A program made the position numbers and the translations under genes. The notes under the pieces are model-generated. The model searched no databases. It was not told where the DNA came from and worked only from the letters and a program-made list of their open reading frames with translations. Positions 22,331 to 32,600 of a DNA stretch of 64,000 nt are shown one piece after another. Source of the stretch: Clostridia bacterium (GTDB taxonomy: Bacteria; Bacillota; Clostridia; TANB77; CAG-508); contig JAFXPH010000002.1 of assembly GCA_017528085.1 (NCBI GenBank), positions 271,071 to 335,070 on the forward strand, in the 5' to 3' direction. The stretch's first letter is position 1. Every line of letters starts with the position of its first letter.

Positions 22331-23626
22331 CTATTTTGCATCAAATATTTCTGATTTATCATATTCTTCTGGTTTTAAACCAAAGTGTTTCCTCATATAT
22401 AAAAGTACAAATGTTAGTATTACAGCAAATACTAATCCAATGTACATAAATAACTTCTCAATAGCTATACCTTCTAGCAAAAGTCCAAATGTAAAAGTTG
22501 TTATAAACTCTGATAAGTTTTTAACAATTGCATAAGCAGCTGAAATCTTAACTCTTATTTTACTTGTAGTAAAGTTTTTAGAGTATGAACTTGCTGCAAT
22601 TTCATTTGCTGAATTAATTATATATTGTAGCATGAAGAAGAATATAGTAATGCATAGTTTAAAGTAAAATGGCATTGTACTACCTGCTACAACACTTGTT
22701 AAAATATAAGTACCAATAAATACTAAACTTATAAAAGCTAAGTTTTTATTTTTTAGTTTATCTTTTAATTTTTCTTGAACAATTGCAGTAAGACCAGATA
22801 CTAAGGTCATACCTGCAGTTAAGAATGCTAAAGAAGAATCATCTATTTCATAATACTCTGATAGCATTGTAGATCTTAACATATATGAACCATATAAAAT
22901 ACCATTAAATGCTAAAACAAATAGTAAAAATGATCTTATTCTCTTTGACTTTAAAAGAGTCTTAAATGAGTCGATAACATTTTTAAATTCTCTTTTAAAT
23001 GCATTTCCTACTTTTAATTTTTCTGCTTCTCTTTCTTCTTCCTTCGTTTCTACATTTTTAAACATAAGTGATATAACAAATGCCATTGTTGCAAATGCAA
23101 GTGAAATAATCATTGGAAGATATCCATTTATCATAAATGTAAAACCTGTAAGGAAAGATGTTACTCCATCTAGAACATAGTAGTTTCTATTTGATATAGC
23201 AATAACTGTGGAAAATAGTCTTCTTCCCTCTTTGGCTTTCATCTCAATATTTTCAGCCAAGAAATTGGTATCTACTAATCTCTTTAAACAAAAACCAATT
23301 GCATTAAAGAAAAAACCAATTGCAACATGATAGATGTTCGTTCCTAGAATTAAAAGAAGTAGACATAGCATCATAGCAAAATTAGATACTGCCATTCCTA
23401 CTTTTTTACCTATTTTTTCAACAAATACTGTACATGGAATATTAACTAGAATACAAAAAAGTGGAATTAAAGAGTCTAATAACACTACTTGTGCTGATGA
23501 AAAGTTTTTAACACTCGTTAAGAAAACATACTCTATGGCATAAAAGAAAATAAAGTCTGCTGCAACCATACTGTATGTTGGATATAATTTAATATTATAA
23601 TCTTTCTTTTTTTCGATATTTGTCAT
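22331..23626 (-). CDS. MFS-type membrane transporter
   Basis: 431 residues from the ATG at 23626, which has GAGG at good spacing; a longer reading frame from 23647 lacks a ribosome site. About twelve hydrophobic helices in two halves are visible, with the central cytosolic loop near residues 190-220 (Lys/Glu-rich). IGKKVGMA near 75 resembles the loop 2-3 motif of major facilitators. Substrate unknown; a drug or peptide exporter would be typical. It lies upstream of the HAD gene. Confidence 0.82.
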   Translation of the reverse strand: MTNIEKKKDYNIKLYPTYSMVAADFIFFYAIEYVFLTSVKNFSSAQVVLLDSLIPLFCILVNIPCTVFVEKIGKKVGMAVSNFAMMLCLLLLILGTNIYHVAIGFFFNAIGFCLKRLVDTNFLAENIEMKAKEGRRLFSTVIAISNRNYYVLDGVTSFLTGFTFMINGYLPMIISLAFATMAFVISLMFKNVETKEEEREAEKLKVGNAFKREFKNVIDSFKTLLKSKRIRSFLLFVLAFNGILYGSYMLRSTMLSEYYEIDDSSLAFLTAGMTLVSGLTAIVQEKLKDKLKNKNLAFISLVFIGTYILTSVVAGSTMPFYFKLCITIFFFMLQYIINSANEIAASSYSKNFTTSKIRVKISAAYAIVKNLSEFITTFTFGLLLEGIAIEKLFMYIGLVFAVILTFVLLYMRKHFGLKPEEYDKSEIFDAK

Positions 23627-23697
23627 TTGTATCCTCTTTCTATACATTAAATTATATCTAATACGAAATTTTTAAACAAGACATATTTAATATTTTA

Positions 23698-23726
23698 TTT
23701 ACTTTTGGCTAAAACCGTTGTATAAT
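23698..23726 (+). promoter_or_regulatory. Promoter of the 23791 stand-alone gene
   Basis: TTTACT (23698-23703) and TATAAT (23721-23726), spacer 17 bp. Confidence 0.72.
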
Positions 23727-23790
23727 TTTTGCAAGTGTTTTATACACTTTGTCGCATAAATGCCTACAACACGATGAAAGGAGTAAGCTT

Positions 23791-24126
23791 ATGTTACCAG
23801 AAGAGAGAATGTATGTTCCGATGGGACTTGCTCGGTTAGATGACCTTTTCGAGCACGTTCAAGATGGTAGAGTAGAAGCGACGTTTAACTTGACAAAAGA
23901 CACCCTTGACTATGCCAAGGAGCATGCGTCTTATGTCGACGATGACTTTGATACAGATCTGGGAATTATCCGCATCTATGTCAACGGAGTTGGAATGAAT
24001 ATCATATATTCCACCGTTCCAACCGAGTTTTGTGATGCCTTATTCCCGATCCAAAATGTCACTCTTGACTCCTGCGAATGTGAGTATTATTACGTTCAGG
24101 ATGCCAATGCAGTATGCAATTTTTGA
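23791..24126 (+). CDS. Small orphan protein with atypical composition
   Basis: 111 residues starting at the ATG 23791, chosen because GAAAGGAG lies 7 bases upstream; a longer frame from 23749 has no ribosome site. The protein is acidic (VDDDFDTDLG near 63-72) with a predicted alpha/beta fold and a Cys-containing tail (DSCECEYYYV). No family recognised. CGG and GC-ending codons set it apart from neighbours. It stands alone on the plus strand between two minus-strand operons and ends at the shared terminator 24151-24190. Confidence 0.68.
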   Translation: MLPEERMYVPMGLARLDDLFEHVQDGRVEATFNLTKDTLDYAKEHASYVDDDFDTDLGIIRIYVNGVGMNIIYSTVPTEFCDALFPIQNVTLDSCECEYYYVQDANAVCNF

Positions 24127-24150
24127 GTAATCGGCTAACGTTATAGGCGA

Positions 24151-24190
24151 AAAAAACGGACCACACCCTAAAAAGTGTGGTCTGTTTTTT
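24151..24190. terminator. Bidirectional terminator
   Basis: AAAAAACGGACCACAC / GTGTGGTCTGTTTTTT arms around CCTAAAAA, A and T tracts on both sides. Serves the 23791 gene and the converging DUF4179-like gene. Confidence 0.9.
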
Positions 24191-25347
24191 TAGTTATCAA
24201 TAATTATTTCTTCTACCTTGTCCTCATAGCCAATACAAGCATGTAAGTATAGTTTTTTATTTAAATCATCTTTTCCAATGTTATTAAATGATGTATGGAA
24301 TCCATTTTCTTTTCCATATGTACCAATTTCATTACCTTTATACACATTTCCTTCTTCATCAGTTATATATATAATTTTTTCTGAAAATTCACCCCAATTT
24401 TCAATTGTTCCATTTAATCCACCTTCAACATATTCTCCAAAGTCTTTTAGAGTTCCTACAACATTAAGTCCAGTTTCAGTAATTTCAAATTTATCTAATT
24501 CTAATCCTTCTATGTTATTTGCTACTTTTAATTTTACTGAAGTTCTATCTAAAAATCTTTGTGGCATATCTATAGAAAAATTCCATTCATCATTTGAAAC
24601 ATTAAAGTTTTCAGCAGACATTTTTCCATCCTCTGTTCTTTCTGCCATGAAATAACCAAGATCAAATAGTTTTATATTAAGTGTTTTAAATTTTGGATAT
24701 CCTGAAATTGAGTTGATTTGATATCTTAAAGTAATTTTATTGCCTTCAACTTTTTCTCTTCCACAGCTTGTACTTTGAGTATATTTTGCTGAGAATAAAT
24801 CTTTCCTATCAAATTCTGCTCCAATTTCATCATATAACAATTTATAATATGCATTTATATTTTGAGTTTTTTCACCTAAATGCATCCTTCCTCCGCAATA
24901 GTAAACATTTTTATTTTCATCATAAATCAAAAAGCCTGTAGAGAAAGTTTCTGAATTAATATTTGAAACATCATTAAATTCATATGTTACAATTACTGCA
25001 ATATTATTATCAGTAGCAACTATTGAATCAACATTTGCTTTTATTCCATTAATTTCTATTGGATTACTATTTAAAATATAGTTAGGACCATCATCTACAT
25101 TCTCATCAATTATTAAAGAGATTTTATCAGATACTGTTCTAGATCTTTTAAATTCTCTAAATTCAATATTCCACTTTATCTTTGCATAAATAGATGGAGT
25201 TGCTGTAACTAAAAATAATATAATAACAATTGCTGCAACTCTTGTAAGTAAAGTTTTACGAGTAAATCTTTTCTTATTTGATTTTTCTAAGATTTTTTCA
25301 TAATTATCATCTTTTTTATATAAGTAATCTTTAAATGCTTTATTCAT
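24190..25347 (-). CDS. DUF4179-type membrane protein, likely anti-sigma factor
   Basis: 385 residues from the ATG 25347 (GAAGG 8 bases upstream). A cytosolic N-terminus of about 40 residues (FKDYLYKKDDNYEKILEKS) is followed by one membrane helix (LLTRVAAIVIILFLVTATPSIY) and an extracellular beta-rich region with the DUF4179 pattern (INGIKANVDSIVATDNNIAVIVTYEF near 95-120). DUF4179 proteins typically lie directly after ECF sigma genes and are taken to be membrane anti-sigma factors. Overlaps the sigma gene by 8 bp. The signal sensed outside is unknown. Confidence 0.82.
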   Translation of the reverse strand: MNKAFKDYLYKKDDNYEKILEKSNKKRFTRKTLLTRVAAIVIILFLVTATPSIYAKIKWNIEFREFKRSRTVSDKISLIIDENVDDGPNYILNSNPIEINGIKANVDSIVATDNNIAVIVTYEFNDVSNINSETFSTGFLIYDENKNVYYCGGRMHLGEKTQNINAYYKLLYDEIGAEFDRKDLFSAKYTQSTSCGREKVEGNKITLRYQINSISGYPKFKTLNIKLFDLGYFMAERTEDGKMSAENFNVSNDEWNFSIDMPQRFLDRTSVKLKVANNIEGLELDKFEITETGLNVVGTLKDFGEYVEGGLNGTIENWGEFSEKIIYITDEEGNVYKGNEIGTYGKENGFHTSFNNIGKDDLNKKLYLHACIGYEDKVEEIIIDN

Positions 25348-25870
25348 CTTGATCACCTTCTTTCTCTAGTTTTTCTTTAAGCTCTTTTAATGTTCTATAA
25401 ATTTTAGTTTTAATTGTTGATTCATTTATATTCATACTTTCAGCTATATCTGAAATTTTTATATCTAAGACATAATATAAATAAAAGATCTTTTGAATAA
25501 CATCTTCTTTTTTTCTAATCTCATCCCATATTAAAGATATGTTAGTATCGTTTATAAAATCATCTTCTAATGAATAGCTATCTGCAATTTCTTCATTAGT
25601 ATCTTCAGTACTAAATACAAAAATATTTTTATCTAAATTAATGTTTTTATAGAATCTTTTAAGAACATTTTTAGTGATTCCAAAGACAAAGCCGTCTATA
25701 TTATCTATCTCAATAGATTTTTCTTTTTTTAGTTTATTTAAAAGCTCTATATAAACTTCTTGGATAACATCGTTTGCATCATCTACATTAGTTTTTAAAA
25801 CGATATACTTTAAATTATTATCATATGTCTTATCATATATCTCTTTAAAATTATCTTCTGTATATCTCAT
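25340..25870 (-). CDS. ECF RNA polymerase sigma factor
   Basis: 176 residues. Region 2 is visible as ANDVIQEVYIELLNKL near 33-48 and region 4 as IKISDIAESMNINESTIKTKIYRTLKELKEKL near 135-166; region 3 is absent. The arrangement (sigma gene, slight overlap, membrane protein) mirrors the pair at 14044-16729. The promoter carries the same TGAAACTTTTT element, so the two sigma factors may recognise overlapping sites. Confidence 0.9.
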   Translation of the reverse strand: MRYTEDNFKEIYDKTYDNNLKYIVLKTNVDDANDVIQEVYIELLNKLKKEKSIEIDNIDGFVFGITKNVLKRFYKNINLDKNIFVFSTEDTNEEIADSYSLEDDFINDTNISLIWDEIRKKEDVIQKIFYLYYVLDIKISDIAESMNINESTIKTKIYRTLKELKEKLEKEGDQDE

Positions 25871-25892
25871 TATTTATCCTCCTTCTATTATA

Positions 25893-25921
25893 TAGTCGCC
25901 TTTTTTATATAAAAAGTTTCA
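25893..25921 (-). promoter_or_regulatory. ECF-type promoter of the second sigma operon
   Basis: TGAAAC (25916-25921) followed by TTTTT and CGACTA (25893-25898) 17 bp downstream, close to Bacillus SigW/SigM-type sites. Confidence 0.62.
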
Positions 25922-25923
25922 AA

Positions 25924-25949
25924 AAAAGCAGATTAAAAAATCTGCTTTT
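25924..25949 (-). terminator. Terminator of the pilus / sortase operon
   Basis: AAAAGCAGATT / AATCTGCTTTT arms with a short A loop and a T run on the minus strand. It abuts the -35 of the second sigma operon. Confidence 0.8.
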
Positions 25950-25957
25950 AAAAATAA

Positions 25958-26635
25958 TTATTGAACCCTTTCTGCATAGACTAAAAGTCTATGAGTATTT
26001 ACTCTATATGGGTGACATGTAACTAATGTAATAATATCTCTATCTTTTTGAATAAATATATTTTCGATTTCATCTGGCAAAATTATTTTTGTATCATATA
26101 CTTTATATACAAAATCACCAAATGGCGTATTTACATTAATTAAATCACCATTTTCTAATGTATTAATTCTTCTAAACATTTGATGACGAATTAATCCCCT
26201 ATGTCCAGCAATTACAACATTAGAATTGATTTCTCCTAGTGGCATAGATGTACCTGAAATAATACATACTCCGTTATTTAAATTAACATCAGTTGCTCCA
26301 ACATAGATTGGGACATATAGATTTAATTTATCTATTTTTAAAGTACCTATTACGTTATTTTCTATACCAAATGAAGTAAGATCAATAAATGTATCTTGAC
26401 TAGAAAATGCATCTTTAAGCTGCTGACCATTTTCTAAAAGAGAATTATTATATCCTTTTAGATATGTGTATAGTGGTGAGTCTTTAGCTACTTCTATTTG
26501 TTTTAATTTATTCTCATATAATTCTACTTTCGTTGATATTGTTTTATCTGTTTTTAGTCTAACTATAAGTGGAATTATTAAGAGAATTATACCTATTAAA
26601 ATAAATACAATTCCAAATATTTTTTTCTTACTCAT
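25958..26635 (-). CDS. Class C sortase (pilus polymerase or anchor), second copy
   Basis: 225 residues. N-terminal membrane helix (IFGIVFILIGIILLIIPLIV), then the sortase barrel. Catalytic His in IAGHRGL near 143, Cys in TLVTCHPY near 207 and Arg in NTHRLLVYAERV near 213-224. TLxTC..Y..NTHRLLV is the class C signature. It ends right after the barrel and lacks the second membrane helix of the upstream sortase, so it may be the anchoring rather than the polymerising enzyme. It starts 4 bases after that gene; its ribosome site overlaps the gene end. Confidence 0.88.
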   Translation of the reverse strand: MSKKKIFGIVFILIGIILLIIPLIVRLKTDKTISTKVELYENKLKQIEVAKDSPLYTYLKGYNNSLLENGQQLKDAFSSQDTFIDLTSFGIENNVIGTLKIDKLNLYVPIYVGATDVNLNNGVCIISGTSMPLGEINSNVVIAGHRGLIRHQMFRRINTLENGDLINVNTPFGDFVYKVYDTKIILPDEIENIFIQKDRDIITLVTCHPYRVNTHRLLVYAERVQ

Positions 26636-26639
26636 ATTC

Positions 26640-27764
26640 TTACCTCTTGTTTCGTCTCTTCTTATTAACTACTCTAGAAGTACCTCTTGAATAAGTAGAT
26701 CTTCTCTCATCCTTTGTATTATTTTCTTTCTTTTTACCACTATAATCATTGTCAAGATTTAGTCTATTCTTAATCTTTTTATATTCTTCTAATTCATGAT
26801 AATAAGGATTTTTTGGATCTTCCTCTTCCTCCTCATCATCTTCTTTAGCGACTGGAATAAACTCATTATAGTTTCTATCACGTCTCTTTTCTTTAGTTCT
26901 TCTTACTACCTTCTCTTCTTCATAGTATCTTTGTTCTTCTTTCTTTTCTCTATAGTAAAGAATGTAGAATAGAAGAATAATTAAAAGAATTGAGAAGAAC
27001 ACAATGCTAAATGCAATGTGCATAACATTGCTCTTTTGCATCTTAACTGTGTCAATTTTTACTTCGTTCTCATTTTCTAGAGCTGCATCACTAACTCTTA
27101 CACCTCTTACTAATAATCTGTGAGTATTAATCATATAAGGTGTACATGTAAGTAATGTTACATAGTCTTTATTTGGCTCTATTTTGATAGCATCTTTATT
27201 ATCAGGTTCTACTACAATAATTTTATCTACTTCATAAACTAATTTTTTACCAAGTACAGTTATATAAAACTTATCTCCTAGTTCTAGTTTATTAATATCA
27301 TCAAACATTTTTGTTCTTGAAAGTCCTGTGTGTCCTGGAAGAACGCAGTGTGTTCCAGGTCCACCAATTGGAAGTGAAGTATTTTCAATATGTCCTACAC
27401 CTGATTGAAGTACATTATCGCTTATTCCATGATAAATTGGTAAATAAACATTTATCTTTGGAATAGTAATATAAGCCATAGCTTCACCAACATTTAGAAC
27501 ATTATAATAACTTACCTTTTTCTTTTCTTCTGATGAATTTAAAGAAATATCAACAGTAGTTTCTAAGCTTACTTCCTTATTATAATTTTGGGCTTCTTCT
27601 AAAAGAGCATTTTTTTCTTCATCAGAAAGTTTGCCTGTTTCTTCTTCATAACTCGAAAGAACGTATGTCCTATGATAAGTAGCTAAATAATTAGATACTA
27701 TTGGATATGCAATTAATAATACTCCTATAATAACAAAGAGTACTTCCACAGTTTTCTTTCTCAT
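26640..27764 (-). CDS. Class C sortase with C-terminal membrane helix and basic tail
   Basis: 374 residues. N-terminal helix (VEVLFVIIGVLLIAYPIV), sortase barrel with PGHTGLSRTKMF near 143, TLLTCTPYMINTHRLLVRGVRV near 198-219, then a second helix (HIAFSIVFFSILLIILLFYILYY) and a long charged cytosolic tail of about 100 residues ending in RGTSRVVNKKRRNKR. Class C sortases join pilin subunits through Lys. The last residues are shared, also at DNA level, with the end of the giant tip protein at 29631. The next gene downstream is the second sortase; the backbone pilin lies upstream. Confidence 0.9.
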   Translation of the reverse strand: MRKKTVEVLFVIIGVLLIAYPIVSNYLATYHRTYVLSSYEEETGKLSDEEKNALLEEAQNYNKEVSLETTVDISLNSSEEKKKVSYYNVLNVGEAMAYITIPKINVYLPIYHGISDNVLQSGVGHIENTSLPIGGPGTHCVLPGHTGLSRTKMFDDINKLELGDKFYITVLGKKLVYEVDKIIVVEPDNKDAIKIEPNKDYVTLLTCTPYMINTHRLLVRGVRVSDAALENENEVKIDTVKMQKSNVMHIAFSIVFFSILLIILLFYILYYREKKEEQRYYEEEKVVRRTKEKRRDRNYNEFIPVAKEDDEEEEEDPKNPYYHELEEYKKIKNRLNLDNDYSGKKKENNTKDERRSTYSRGTSRVVNKKRRNKR

Positions 27765-27810
27765 TTTTTCTCCTAATGTATTTATTTAATAGTTACTTCT
27801 TTATCAATAA

Positions 27811-27842
27811 AAGAGCTAGAAAAGAATAATTTTCTAGCTCTT
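27811..27842 (-). terminator. Attenuating terminator between backbone pilin and sortase genes
   Basis: Perfect 13-bp arms AAGAGCTAGAAAA / TTTTCTAGCTCTT. It lies between the pilin and sortase genes, which would let pilin mRNA exceed sortase mRNA, as in other pilus operons. Confidence 0.8.
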
Positions 27843-27854
27843 AAATATACTTAA

Positions 27855-29579
27855 TTATTCTGCTTCTTTTTTGTCTTTTTTGAATATATTAATACCAATT
27901 ATTACAAATAGTAAACCTAATATAATGAATATTAATGCACCAATACCACCAGTTAATGGAAGTGTTGTACCTTTACTATTAATAACTGTTGCAGAAGCAT
28001 TTGGGTTAGCTGCACTAATAACTACTGTAGTTGCACTAGTTAATAATTTATATGATTTAGTTGATCCATCAGTATCTTGATATGTTGGAGCTTTTGTTTC
28101 AACTAAATAATATGTACCATATTCTAAACCATTTGCTGTAGCAGTACCACTTGCATTTGTTGTAAGTACTATTTCAGCACCTGATGCATCTTTAATATAG
28201 TTTCCTGCTGATGCATTAGCTTGTGATGAAGCTAATTTAAATTCAGCATTAGGTAATCTAGCTCCACTTTCATTTTCAGCAGCCTTAGTTACTGTTAAAG
28301 ATCCTGTTGCTATAGGAGCAGATGCAACTGAAACTGCAGTTGTTGTAGTGTTTGTTCCATCAACACCACTAATTACTGCATTTGAATATGTTAAAGTTGC
28401 TACTGATCTATATGTTCCTGGATTACTTGCTGTTAAAGTAGCATCATATGTTACTTTAATTTTATCTGTATCTGTTAATCCTGTTTTATCAGTAATTGTT
28501 ACTAGATATCCATCTGCGTTTTCTGTTACTGTATATTTTGAAGAATCCATTTCAGTATCGTTTACATATACTTTAACTGAGTTAGCTACTGGAGCTAAAC
28601 CAGAATCAAGAACAATACCTGTTGTATATGTTGCCATATCTTCAATTGTTTCTGGAACTGTTGATACTGCTTCGAATGAAATCTTATCACCTGTTGCAGC
28701 ACTTACTGTTTCTCCAGAAGCTACTGGATAATATCTTCCAGATTCATTTGTTCTTGAAACACCTGTAACAACATTTGTTATAGTTGGTTTTAATTTTGTA
28801 TATGAACTGCTATCAGGATTTGTTAAAGTTTGAGCTTGATTAATATCTGTTTCTGATGATTTTCCTGAAGCACCAGTACCTGCTACTTTAGATACTTCAA
28901 ATTCATATGTTGTTTCATTATCTAATACATATCCTGCTGGAACACTTACTTCAACTAATCTATATGTTCCTTTTGGAAGACCAGTTACTGTTACTTTTCC
29001 ATCAGCACCTGATACTAATGACACATCATTTGGAACTGGATAATCAGTCCATGTATCACCTGTTCCTTTTACTTGTAGTTTGTATTCTACATTAGGAATT
29101 GGATTTGTTGTTTCCTTGTCTGTTACAGTTAATGTATACTCACCATAAACTGTATCGTTCTTTGGATTTACAACAACATCATATTCATTTGATGAACCAT
29201 CTGCACTTGTCATAGGAATATCAACTAAGAAGTTTGATATTCTATCTGTAACGTTTGCAGGAGCATTTGATTCTACAACCAAATATCTACCTTCTGGTAA
29301 GTTTGTAAATACAACTTGACCATTAGTTCCTGTTACTAGTTCTTGTAAAGGGCTAGCTCCTGAAGGAATTGCAGTAGAAGTTTCATCTGCATTTACTGCA
29401 TATAATTGGAATGTTACACCAGGTAATTTTTCATACGCTGGATCATTTCCTGAATCTACTTTACCAGTATTATACTTAGTAATTGTAATTGATCCTGTAG
29501 TAGCTGCATTTACAATACTAAAGGCACTAAATAATAATACCATTACTATTAGTAGACTAACAATTTTTCTTACTTTCAT
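27855..29579 (-). CDS. LPXTG backbone pilin (SpaA-type, isopeptide-forming)
   Basis: 574 residues. Signal peptide (VSLLIVMVLLFSAFSIVNA near 7-25), Cna-B/SpaA-like beta domains, and a C-terminal sorting signal LPLTGG, membrane helix and KKDKKEAE tail. A pilin motif variant (VVVNPKN near 137) offers the acceptor Lys, and E-box-like repeats (YLVVESNAP, YRLVEVSVPAGY, YYLVETKAP) suit internal Lys-Asn isopeptide bonds. As the shorter, regular LPXTG protein next to the sortases it is the likely shaft subunit. AAGGAG precedes the ATG. Confidence 0.9.
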   Translation of the reverse strand: MKVRKIVSLLIVMVLLFSAFSIVNAATTGSITITKYNTGKVDSGNDPAYEKLPGVTFQLYAVNADETSTAIPSGASPLQELVTGTNGQVVFTNLPEGRYLVVESNAPANVTDRISNFLVDIPMTSADGSSNEYDVVVNPKNDTVYGEYTLTVTDKETTNPIPNVEYKLQVKGTGDTWTDYPVPNDVSLVSGADGKVTVTGLPKGTYRLVEVSVPAGYVLDNETTYEFEVSKVAGTGASGKSSETDINQAQTLTNPDSSSYTKLKPTITNVVTGVSRTNESGRYYPVASGETVSAATGDKISFEAVSTVPETIEDMATYTTGIVLDSGLAPVANSVKVYVNDTEMDSSKYTVTENADGYLVTITDKTGLTDTDKIKVTYDATLTASNPGTYRSVATLTYSNAVISGVDGTNTTTTAVSVASAPIATGSLTVTKAAENESGARLPNAEFKLASSQANASAGNYIKDASGAEIVLTTNASGTATANGLEYGTYYLVETKAPTYQDTDGSTKSYKLLTSATTVVISAANPNASATVINSKGTTLPLTGGIGALIFIILGLLFVIIGINIFKKDKKEAE

Positions 29580-29630
29580 AATAATTCTCCTTATACTTTT
29601 ATTTATTTAAATTTAAAATTAAAAACTATT

Positions 29631-32600
29631 TTATTTTCTCTTATTTACAACTCTTGAAGTACCTCTCCTTCTTACTTCTGGTTTTCTTCTTGGTCTAGCA
29701 CTTCTTGTAATTTTAGAGATTTTCTTTCTTATATTAACCTTTTTAATATTGTTAAATACATCTTTATTGATTTTAGGAATCTTAAGTTTAATACCAGTTA
29801 ATCTTAAAGACATGTATACTAAGATTAAACCAATTGCAGTTGAAATAATTGTACCTTTTCCACCAGTTGCTGGTAAAACAACTTTTGAAATATTTCCAAC
29901 TGTTCTTTCTACATCAAGTGTGCTTGATGAAATGTTAATTTCAATTGGTTCAGTTTTTAAATTATATCCAACTGGAGCTTTTAACTCTGTTACTCTATAT
30001 TTACCAAGTTCTAAGTTTTCAAATAGTATTTCTCCATCTCCATCTGTAAGTTTTGTTATTGGAGCAAATGAATCATCTACTACCCAACTACCTGCTTCTT
30101 GCTTTAGTCTCTCTAGCTTAAATTGTGCATCTTCAAGTTTAATTAATGAGTTTATTGAGTCATTCTTCTTAATTAGAATTGTTCCTCTTTGACCATTCTT
30201 AACTTGTTTTGTATAAACACCATTTGCTAGATTTGCATCTGAAGTTGAAATTGTATCTATTAGAACTGGTGTTGAATCTAAGTAATAATTTGTTGGAGCT
30301 TCTATCTCAACTAATGCATATTTATATCCAATTCTAATTGGATTTGTTTCTGTATATGGATATTCCAAAATACCATATGCATTTGATGAAGATGTAGTTG
30401 CCATATAGTAATATGTATCATCTCCAACTGTAACGATATCATCTACTAAAGGATCAGATGAATAAGTTGAGTAAATCTTAAATCTTGCTCCTTGTAGTTT
30501 TATTGATGTATCATTTTGATCAACTTTTTCAATTTTTAATGTTACTGCATTTGTGTAACTATTTAAGATTGTTATTTGATCTTTCTTATCAATTACCATC
30601 TCTACATCAAATGTTGCAAGTCCTGGAGCTGTATTATTAAACTCTAGGTTTGATACTGTTGTCTCGAACTCGCCAATTGATGAGATTATAGTATTTAAAT
30701 CATCAATAATGTATCCTGTCTCTCTTATCTTATATGTGCTATCTGGTTTTCCATTTATAGACCATGTATAAGATAGTCCATCTACTGATACTTGAACATC
30801 AGCATCTGTTAATGACAAAGTATTTAATACATTTTCATTTGAATCTAATATTTGTACTCTATAATTTGTTAAGCCTTGAACTTGAGAAGCATTTATACCA
30901 CTAAATGTCTTAGTAATTATAAATAAATCTGAAACTGCTAAGTTTTCAATTATTTGGAAATCGCTAATACCATCTGTAGTATTGAATTTTTGAACACCAT
31001 TTACTGTAACTGTTGTTACATCACCAGATGTACTTACTACTATTTCCCATGTGTCTGTACTTCTTACATATCCACTAGGTGGTGTCTTCTCTAATAGTAA
31101 ATATGTTCCATCTGTTAAACCATCTATATATGCAACACCATTTGTATCAGTTGTGAAATCTCTATCTGTTCCATTTCCTACCACATTAAGCACTGCACCA
31201 GAAAGTGGTGTATCTGTACCTTCAATTACTTTCTTGATAACTATTGCACCTTCTCCAACCGGTGTATAGAAGTTATCGAATGAAACTGAAAGAACATTTG
31301 CAGAATTTAGCTCACTTTCCATCGTTTCTGTGCTCTTTACAAAGTTTGTTACTTTGTTACCATTAATATAATTAATAGTAATAGCTGTTGAGCATGTATG
31401 ATTTGTTACATTATAATTTTTCTCTTCTAATACATAATTTACACCTTGAAGAATATTTGCTGTCCATGAATATGTAGATCCTGTCTTTCCTCCGTAGTTA
31501 TATAGTCCATATACAGCATCTTCATATGTGTTTGATGTTACTAAATCAAAGTATGGTTCAGTTACATCTCTATCCAATAACATTTGAATTCTAAAGCTAT
31601 CGCTTAGTTGATTAAATGTCATAAGGTTTGTTTCTGTTGAACTTAATAGTCCATAATTTGTTTTTGTTACAGTTAAAGGTTTTGTATCTGCTTCTAGTAA
31701 ACCTTTTACATACCAACCACTTCTGTTTTGTACTAATCTATGCCATAATACACTATAATCTTCAGCTACAACTTCTGATGAATGTATTACTGGTTTATCA
31801 CTATATGAAGAACTTAATTGATATTCATTAATGTATTGCTTCATATATTGAATTGCCTGATCTGATACATCATCAAGAGTAATATCTGTTGCAGGTGTAT
31901 AGCTTATAATTTGCATATTAGTTGGATTTACTGTAAAGTATCCATCTATTACAATTTGTGTATCAGGATTTGTTCTTTCATAATTATTAACTACAAGTCC
32001 AGATATTTCGCTATCTATACTTGGTGAATAATCATCTTCTGTACCTTTATTTTGAATTCCATTATATATATGTCCTACAGCAATTACTTCAGTATATCCT
32101 TTTGTAGTATTTCTTGCTGTTAAAGTTGAAGTATGTGTAGGTAAAACTTCAAAATGGTTTACAAAGAACAATGCTACATCAGAATGTTCTAAGTAAATTG
32201 CTTTAAATGTTGTACCATCATTTATTATTCTGTCCACTCCAGAAATATCTTGTATTGTTAGTGTTGAATCACTATTTACTGTAATTGGAGCATCGTTTGC
32301 AAATGAACATGTTCTTCCATCAGCATCTTGTGCTTCCCAATATGCGAAGTATATTTCTTTACCCCAAGAATGAGATGCGCCTTGTGATGAATCTCTAAAT
32401 ACTGTTGTATCATCAACATGAGCATTGTAATATGGTTCAAGATAAGTCAAATCTGTTTGACTATAATGTACATATGTACCATTTGCAGATGCATTTGTTA
32501 AGCTATATAGTGTTTGATTATCATCATTAATTGTTTGTGATGTATCTGGTATTTGTGGTTGATTTCCCCATGATCCTGAAGAATCAATCATAAAGTTTGA

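Noticed and set aside
28348..28731. 127-codon frame opposite the pilin gene
   Set aside because: Val/Ser-rich antisense product of Thr-rich pilin codons without ribosome site.
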